Of a stretch of DNA of 18,420 nt, positions 13,719 to 18,420 are shown one piece after another. Below the pieces are notes generated by a model that ran no database searches, was not told where the DNA came from, and saw nothing but the letters and a program-made list of their open reading frames with translations. Both the position numbers and the translations under genes were made by a program. Position 1 is the stretch's first letter. The number at the start of each line of letters is the position of its first letter. This DNA is from an uncultured Collinsella sp. (GTDB lineage Bacteria; Actinomycetota; Coriobacteriia; Coriobacteriales; Coriobacteriaceae), in NCBI GenBank assembly GCA_900546105.1, contig URBP01000039.1, forward strand, positions 1-18,420, written 5' to 3'.

Positions 13719-16700
13719 ATGCTGGATCTCAGAGTTATTTGCAAAAGGTACGTTACGCAGTCGTTTACGCAGGTAGCGCTCGACAGCGTAAGCCTGTCTT
13801 TTCGCGATAACGAGTTTGTAGCCATCCTGGGTCCCTCGGGTTCGGGTAAAACTACGATGCTCAACGTCATTGGTGGACTCGACCATTTCGATTCGGGCGA
13901 CCTGCTGATCGATGGCATCTCGACCAAGGATTTCAGCGACCGCGATTGGGATGCCTACAGAAACAATCGCATTGGCTTTGTGTTCCAGAGCTATAACCTC
14001 ATTCCGCATCAGACCATTTTGGAAAACGTGGAGCTGGCGCTTACGCTCACGGGCGTGGGGCGTGCCGAGCGCCGCCAGCGTGCGCGCAAGGCGCTCGAGG
14101 CAGTTGGCCTGGGCGAGCACGTTGACAAGCGCCCGAGCCAGCTTTCGGGCGGGCAGATGCAGCGCGTCGCCATCGCCCGCGCCTTAATCAACGATCCCGA
14201 GATTGTGCTGGCTGACGAGCCGACCGGCGCCTTGGACTCAACGACATCCGTACAGGTCATGGATTTGCTCAAGGATGTTGCGCGCGATCGTTTGGTCATC
14301 ATGGTCACGCACAATCCCGAGTTGGCATACAGGTACGCCACGCGCATCGTCACCCTGGCGGACGGCAAGATCACCGACGATTCAGATCCCTTTGATGCTG
14401 CCGAGGCCGCGCGTCGCGAGGCCAAGCCCACGCGCAAAACCTCGATGAGCTTTGTGACGGCGCTGGGGCTTTCTGCCCGAAACCTCATGACCAAGAAGGG
14501 CCGTACGGCCATGACTGCCTTTGCAGGTTCGATTGGCATTATTGGCATCGCAGCGATTCTGGCGCTGTCCAACGGCGTAAACGGCTACATCAAAAAGGTC
14601 GAGGAGGACACGCTCTCGAGCTACCCGCTTACGATTTCCAAACAAGATTATGACCTGTCATCCATGATGGGCGGGCATGGGGCTACCGATGAGGAGGCGT
14701 CCAAGGGCGAGGGCTCGTCCGATGACGCCACCGGTGGCAAAGATAAGGGAACCGATAAGATCCCTGTGGTCACGGCCGTAAAAGACATGTTCGCAAGCGT
14801 TAAATCTAACGATATGACGAGCTTTAAGGCATGGCTCGATGCCGGTGGCGACGGTATCAATAAAGAGGTCAATGCTATCCAGTACGGCTATGGCGTGACG
14901 CCGGTTGTCTATCGTGCCGGGAATGGCGATGAGAAGCCTGTCCGGCTGGTGCCCAACGCCATGACCGAGGCCATGAGCGGAGGCGCGAGCTCGGCGGCAA
15001 CGGTGAGCATGGATTCCATGGGAACCTCGGTCTTTAACGAGATGATTGACGACCAGAGCCTGCTCGACAGCCAGTACGATGTCGTTGCCGGCCATTGGCC
15101 TACGTCCGCCAACGAGGCCGTGATGGTGCTTTCGAGCCGCGGAACGGTGGGCGACTACACGCTCTACAGTATCGGCGCGCTGGATATCGATGAGCTCAAC
15201 GACCTGGTTAACAGTGCCATGACGGCCGACGGCAAGGTCAAGACGCCCAAGACCGGCAGCGACTTTACCTACGACGATGCACTGTCCACGACGTTTAAGG
15301 TGTTGTCGCCGGCCGATGCCTATCGCAAAAACGAAGAGACCGGCATGTGGACTGACATGTCTGGCGACGCCGACTTTATGAAAGCCAAGGTTGCCGACGG
15401 TATTGACGTGCGCATTGTGGGCGTGGTGCGACCCAACGAGACGGCAAACGCGAGCGCATTGTCCCCGGGCATTGTCTATACGCATGCGCTGACTCGCCAG
15501 CTTATGGAGCGTGCTGCCGATTCGCAGATTGTGCAGGAGCAGCTTGCCCACCCCGAGACGGATGTCTTTACGGGCAAAACCTTTGACGAGTTGCAAGGCG
15601 AGGCCAAGCAAGGCGTGGATCTGGGCAGTATGTTCAGTGTGGACGAGGCAGCGCTGAAGAGCGCGTTCTCTCTCGATTCGTCTGCGCTCTCGGGCGCGGC
15701 CGGCGGTATAGACCTTTCTGGTATCGACTTGTCCGGGCTGGACCTTGACCTTTCGGGCGTTGGGAAGGACATCGACTTCAGCGACATCATGGCCAAAGCG
15801 CCGGCCCCAGATTTCTCGGGCATCTTTGACGGTCTTGAGCTCACGCCCGAGCAAATGCAGCAGGTGGGAGCGCTTGCCAACCAGCTGTTTGAGGGCTTTA
15901 TGCAGTCCGATCAGTTTAAGGCGCTGTCGCCCGAAGATCTTAAGGATGCGTCAAAGCTTGCTGCCGCATTCTCAGCGTACCTTGAGAATGATGTCGCAGC
16001 CCAGCAATACCTGGCTCAGCTCAGGGCGCTTGGCGGCGATGCCCTGGCCGAGCGTCTGCAGCAGGTGATGGGCGACTATGTGCAAAAGCAGCTGGCTCCG
16101 TATTTGCAGCAGTCTATGGATCAGGTGATGAAGGCGGTCAGCGAGCAGATTGCCACGACGGTATCGTCCCAGCTCAAGGCGGGCGCGGCAGGGCTCATGG
16201 GCCAGATGGCGACGCAGATGTCATCGAGTTTTGCCAACCTGGCGAGCGCTATGCGTGTGGATGCGAGCGCCTTTGCGCGTGCCATCCATTTCAACATGGA
16301 CGCCGAGGACCTGAGTTCGCTCATGATGGGCTATGCCAAGGCGTCGAAGCTCACCTACGACAACAATCTGACCACGTTGGGCTATGCGGACGAGGCAGAC
16401 CCCATCTCGGTCAAGATTTTCCCGCGCGACTTTGAGGCCAAGGAGCGCGTACTCGATCACATCGACGCGTACAACAAGCAGGTCAAAGCCGCTGGCCACG
16501 ATGAGCAGGCAATCTCGTACACCGACTACATGGGCATCATCATGGGCTCGGTAACCGACATCGTGAACACCATCAGCTTGGTGCTCATCGCATTTGTGAG
16601 CATCAGTTTGGTGGTGAGCTCCATCATGATCGGCATCATCACCTACATCAGCGTACTGGAGCGCAAAAAGGAGATTGGCATCCTGCGCGCGATCGGCGCG

Positions 16701-16973
16701 TCCAAGCGCAACGTGGCCAACGTGTTCAACGCCGAGACCTTTATCGAAGGCCTCATTGCCGGCGTCTTTGCCATTGTCGTCGTAGTGACCGTGAGCTTTC
16801 CGGTTAATGCCTGGGCACTTGCCGCCAAGCAGGTACCCAATCTGATGAGCCTGCCCCTGCGGGATGCGCTGATGCTCATTGCAATTTCTGTGTTGCTGAC
16901 GGTCGTTGCCGGCCTGCTGCCGGCCCGCAGCGCATCCAAGAAAGACCCTGTGGAAGCCCTACGCTCCGAATAA
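13719..16973 (+). CDS. Giant fused ABC ATPase / FtsX-type permease
   Basis: The start is the ATG at 13719 (AGAGG with 9-nt spacing); the TTG three codons upstream abuts that site. The product has 1,084 residues. The N-terminal ATPase (1-230) is complete: Walker A GPSGSGKTT (38-46), Q90, signature LSGGQ (142-146), Walker B ending D166-E167, H198. A first membrane helix (about 266-286) is followed by an exceptionally large external domain of about 655 residues. This contains an acidic/Gly linker (about 312-345), DLSG repeats (about 662-690) and a long helical, Gln-rich region (about 700-870). Three more helices (about 945-975, 1009-1033, 1049-1068) and the FtsX motif ERKKEIGILRAIGASKRNV follow. 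This is MacB/LolCDE-type (type VII) architecture, which usually drives external mechanical work such as export or envelope remodelling rather than uptake. Substrate unknown. It appears monocistronic; the stop touches a palindromic repeat. Confidence 0.93.
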   Translation: MLDLRVICKRYVTQSFTQVALDSVSLSFRDNEFVAILGPSGSGKTTMLNVIGGLDHFDSGDLLIDGISTKDFSDRDWDAYRNNRIGFVFQSYNLIPHQTILENVELALTLTGVGRAERRQRARKALEAVGLGEHVDKRPSQLSGGQMQRVAIARALINDPEIVLADEPTGALDSTTSVQVMDLLKDVARDRLVIMVTHNPELAYRYATRIVTLADGKITDDSDPFDAAEAARREAKPTRKTSMSFVTALGLSARNLMTKKGRTAMTAFAGSIGIIGIAAILALSNGVNGYIKKVEEDTLSSYPLTISKQDYDLSSMMGGHGATDEEASKGEGSSDDATGGKDKGTDKIPVVTAVKDMFASVKSNDMTSFKAWLDAGGDGINKEVNAIQYGYGVTPVVYRAGNGDEKPVRLVPNAMTEAMSGGASSAATVSMDSMGTSVFNEMIDDQSLLDSQYDVVAGHWPTSANEAVMVLSSRGTVGDYTLYSIGALDIDELNDLVNSAMTADGKVKTPKTGSDFTYDDALSTTFKVLSPADAYRKNEETGMWTDMSGDADFMKAKVADGIDVRIVGVVRPNETANASALSPGIVYTHALTRQLMERAADSQIVQEQLAHPETDVFTGKTFDELQGEAKQGVDLGSMFSVDEAALKSAFSLDSSALSGAAGGIDLSGIDLSGLDLDLSGVGKDIDFSDIMAKAPAPDFSGIFDGLELTPEQMQQVGALANQLFEGFMQSDQFKALSPEDLKDASKLAAAFSAYLENDVAAQQYLAQLRALGGDALAERLQQVMGDYVQKQLAPYLQQSMDQVMKAVSEQIATTVSSQLKAGAAGLMGQMATQMSSSFANLASAMRVDASAFARAIHFNMDAEDLSSLMMGYAKASKLTYDNNLTTLGYADEADPISVKIFPRDFEAKERVLDHIDAYNKQVKAAGHDEQAISYTDYMGIIMGSVTDIVNTISLVLIAFVSISLVVSSIMIGIITYISVLERKKEIGILRAIGASKRNVANVFNAETFIEGLIAGVFAIVVVVTVSFPVNAWALAAKQVPNLMSLPLRDALMLIAISVLLTVVAGLLPARSASKKDPVEALRSE

Positions 16974-17004
16974 TGTGACAAAGGGACTGTCCCTTTGTCA
17001 CATT
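16972..17004. repeat. 31-bp palindromic repeat, copy 3, abutting a stop codon
   Basis: ATGTGACAAAGGGAC (16973-16987), a central T, and its exact complement (16989-17003), extendable by one A-T pair to 33 bp. The last bases of the transporter's TAA lie inside it. Unlike copies 1 and 2 it is not followed by the second hairpin or a T-run. It is identical to copy 1 except for the central base. Confidence 0.9.
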
Positions 17005-17057
17005 GGGGGCCCAATTACCGTTCGGCACGTTAAGGGTCCCCGCTCCCCGCTTAACAC

Positions 17058-17102
17058 TTGACGAAGAATCTCCATCTTTATATACCTATCGGTAGGCATA
17101 TA
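17058..17102 (+). promoter_or_regulatory. Promoter and overlapping inverted repeat of the MFS gene
   Basis: TTGACG (17058-17063) and TATACC (17081-17086) are spaced 17 bp. The -10 lies in an inverted repeat: TATATACCTA (17079-17088), TCGG, TAGGCATATA (17093-17102), one mismatch in 10. A repressor bound there would block the promoter. A second pairing, CTATCGG (17086-17092) with CCGATAG (17113-17119), sits in the leader. The regulator is not in the window. Confidence 0.5.
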
Positions 17103-17132
17103 GGTTGCATTGCCGATAGAAACGGAGTAACC

Positions 17133-18413
17133 ATGACTCTCATCGCACCAGCCGAAAAGGACCGCCCCCGTGAGAGCGGCGCATTTGCTTGGATTGTCGT
17201 TATTGCGCTCGGTTTAATGTCTGCGGGAACAACCGGCACCTACAGCATCATTGCCGGCTCATTCATCGCTCCTGTATGTGAAGACCTGGGCTTTGACTAC
17301 ACTTCTTTCTCTTTCTATTTCACCGCGATTCTTCTTGGCCTTGCGCTTGGGCTTCCGCTTTTGAGTCGTTTCATTCCAAAAGTAATCGGCAAACCATGGC
17401 ATATTTGCGTTGAACTCGTCCTTATTGCCGCCGGCGCCGCAATGGCGTTCTACACCGAGGTCTGGATGTTCATCGTCTCCGCCGCAGTGATCGGCATCTG
17501 CTTTTCGTTCACAACGGGTGTCTGCATGTCCGATGTCATTGACCAATGGTTCAGTAAATCGTCTGGTCTTGCCATCGGCCTTGCGTGGGGCGTTAATTCT
17601 CTCTGCACGCTGCTATTGAGTCCTGTCATTACACTGGTCATCGAGCAGCAAGGCTGGCGTACGGGTTACATCGTACTTGCGGCCGTTTCTGCAGCCATGA
17701 TATTGCCCACAAGCGCATTTATCATTCGCCTTAAGCCTTCTGATCGCAATATGCTTCCGTACGGAGAGACTACCTCCGAAACCCATGAGAGCTACAGCGC
17801 CGATGAAAAGGAAGATGTCTCTTCGGGCATGGCGCTCCGCGATGCCGCGAAAACGCCATCTTTTATTCTCTGCGCCCTTCTGCTCTGCGTGGCGCAACTC
17901 ACCTGCTGCATGAACCAGCTGTTCCCGACCTATGCAAGCGAGGTCGGCTTCAATCCCATCGTAGGAAGCTTAATGGTCTCGGCAGCTTCGTTCTCCGACA
18001 TCTTCCTAAATCCCTTCGTAGGCAAAACATGTGACAAGCTCGGCTCTATTAAAGCAACGGTCGCGTGGACAGGTGTCAGCATTTTTTCGTTCCTGCTTCT
18101 CATCATTGGCGGAAGCAATGAGACTGTTTCAATCATTGCAGCTGGCGTAAACGACGTCATGTTCGCCATCGTTGGAACTGCAATGCCGATGATTCTCCTC
18201 TCGCTCTTCGGATCACGCGATTTTGGAAGGATCTATTCGATTATTTGCTCAGCGGGCTATGTTGTCGGAGCTTTCGGAATGCCAGTCATGATGAAGGTTT
18301 ACGGTATGGCAGGGTCTTTCCAAGGAGTATTCGTCTTCTGTATCATCTGCAACCTTCTGATTGCGACATTTGCTTTAGTTTCCGGTCTCCTCAATAAGAC
18401 TACCGCGAAATAA
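17133..18413 (+). CDS. MFS transporter, 12-helix, possibly OFA/monocarboxylate type
   Basis: The start is the ATG at 17133, with GGAG 5 nt upstream; the open frame reaches back to a TTG at 17058, which is actually the -35 element. The 426-residue protein shows about 12 hydrophobic helices, a central charged loop (about 205-240, with SADEKEDVSSG) dividing two six-helix halves, and an opening (IVVIALGLMSAGTTGTYS) recalling oxalate/formate and monocarboxylate carriers of the major facilitator family. GWRTGYIVLAAVS between helices is typical of that branch. It should be a secondary carrier for a small solute, possibly an organic acid; substrate is a guess. Codon use looks more AT-tolerant than in the neighbouring genes (many ATT, TCT and CTT codons), which may reflect separate acquisition. 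It stands alone on the strand up to the window end. Confidence 0.88.
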   Translation: MTLIAPAEKDRPRESGAFAWIVVIALGLMSAGTTGTYSIIAGSFIAPVCEDLGFDYTSFSFYFTAILLGLALGLPLLSRFIPKVIGKPWHICVELVLIAAGAAMAFYTEVWMFIVSAAVIGICFSFTTGVCMSDVIDQWFSKSSGLAIGLAWGVNSLCTLLLSPVITLVIEQQGWRTGYIVLAAVSAAMILPTSAFIIRLKPSDRNMLPYGETTSETHESYSADEKEDVSSGMALRDAAKTPSFILCALLLCVAQLTCCMNQLFPTYASEVGFNPIVGSLMVSAASFSDIFLNPFVGKTCDKLGSIKATVAWTGVSIFSFLLLIIGGSNETVSIIAAGVNDVMFAIVGTAMPMILLSLFGSRDFGRIYSIICSAGYVVGAFGMPVMMKVYGMAGSFQGVFVFCIICNLLIATFALVSGLLNKTTAK

Positions 18414-18420
18414 CCTGACC

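Noticed and set aside
14658..15854. 398-codon minus-strand open frame
   Set aside because: Antisense to the ABC transporter external domain, with Arg/His-rich composition; a shadow of the real gene.
16972..17004. Palindrome copy 3 as a classical rho-independent terminator
   Set aside because: The stem is strong but is followed by TGGGGG rather than a T-run, so it is called a repeat only.
17058..17132. TTG start extending the MFS protein by 25 residues
   Set aside because: The TTG is part of a -35 element (TTGACG), and the ATG at 17133 has GGAG at good spacing.
1..18420. tRNA, rRNA, CRISPR array, insertion sequence or prophage genes
   Set aside because: None seen on either strand; the only dispersed repeats are the three palindromes and two associated hairpins.

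Overview
The window looks like chromosomal DNA from a high-GC, anaerobic, gut-type Actinomycetota of the class Coriobacteriia, most like Collinsella. Grounds: GC-rich codon use, a surface protein ending in an LAxTG-type sorting signal, a TPR-type LuxR regulator, a small CXXC protein next to a polyferredoxin and a TlpA-like lipoprotein, and dispersed 31-bp palindromes (half-site ATGTGACAAAGGGAC). The genus is an inference; no rRNA gene or other marker gene is present.

Layout. (1) 25-609 (+) is a small four-helix membrane protein followed by a hairpin. (2) 700-6227 (-) is a LuxR-type regulator followed by a 1,455-residue exported protein that is probably wall-anchored. (3) 6525-7505 (+) is a GMP synthase reduced to its ATP-pyrophosphatase and dimerisation domains, with no glutaminase domain. 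(4) 7622-9441 (-) is an overlapping OmpR-type response regulator and histidine kinase pair. (5) Divergent from the regulator, 9531-11579 (+) is a compact thiol/redox operon: a 48-residue CXXC membrane peptide (TTG start), a NapH/CcoG-like membrane polyferredoxin (TTG start, overlapping the peptide stop) and a thioredoxin-fold lipoprotein, closed by a strong terminator. (6) 11651-13497 (+) is half of a rhodanese domain followed by a CoA-disulfide/persulfide-reductase-rhodanese fusion. (7) 13719-16973 (+) is a giant fused ABC ATPase/FtsX-type permease. (8) 17133-18413 (+) is an MFS carrier with a promoter overlapped by an inverted repeat.

Working together. The central 7.6-13.5 kb suggests one theme: a two-component system facing an operon that could carry electrons from cytoplasmic iron-sulfur clusters across the membrane to an extracytoplasmic CXXC lipoprotein, beside a cytoplasmic persulfide/CoA-disulfide reductase. 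No DsbD/CcdA-type reductant is encoded in this window, so the polyferredoxin and CXXC peptide are the natural candidates for that role. This is the best candidate for an under-described system here, but it is inferred from gene order and motifs.

Non-coding structure. A 31-bp palindrome lies just after three plus-strand stop codons (7540, 13509, 16973). In the first two copies it is followed, after a 16-nt spacer, by a terminator hairpin whose pairing survives base changes between copies. I saw no tRNA, rRNA, CRISPR array, transposase or prophage gene.
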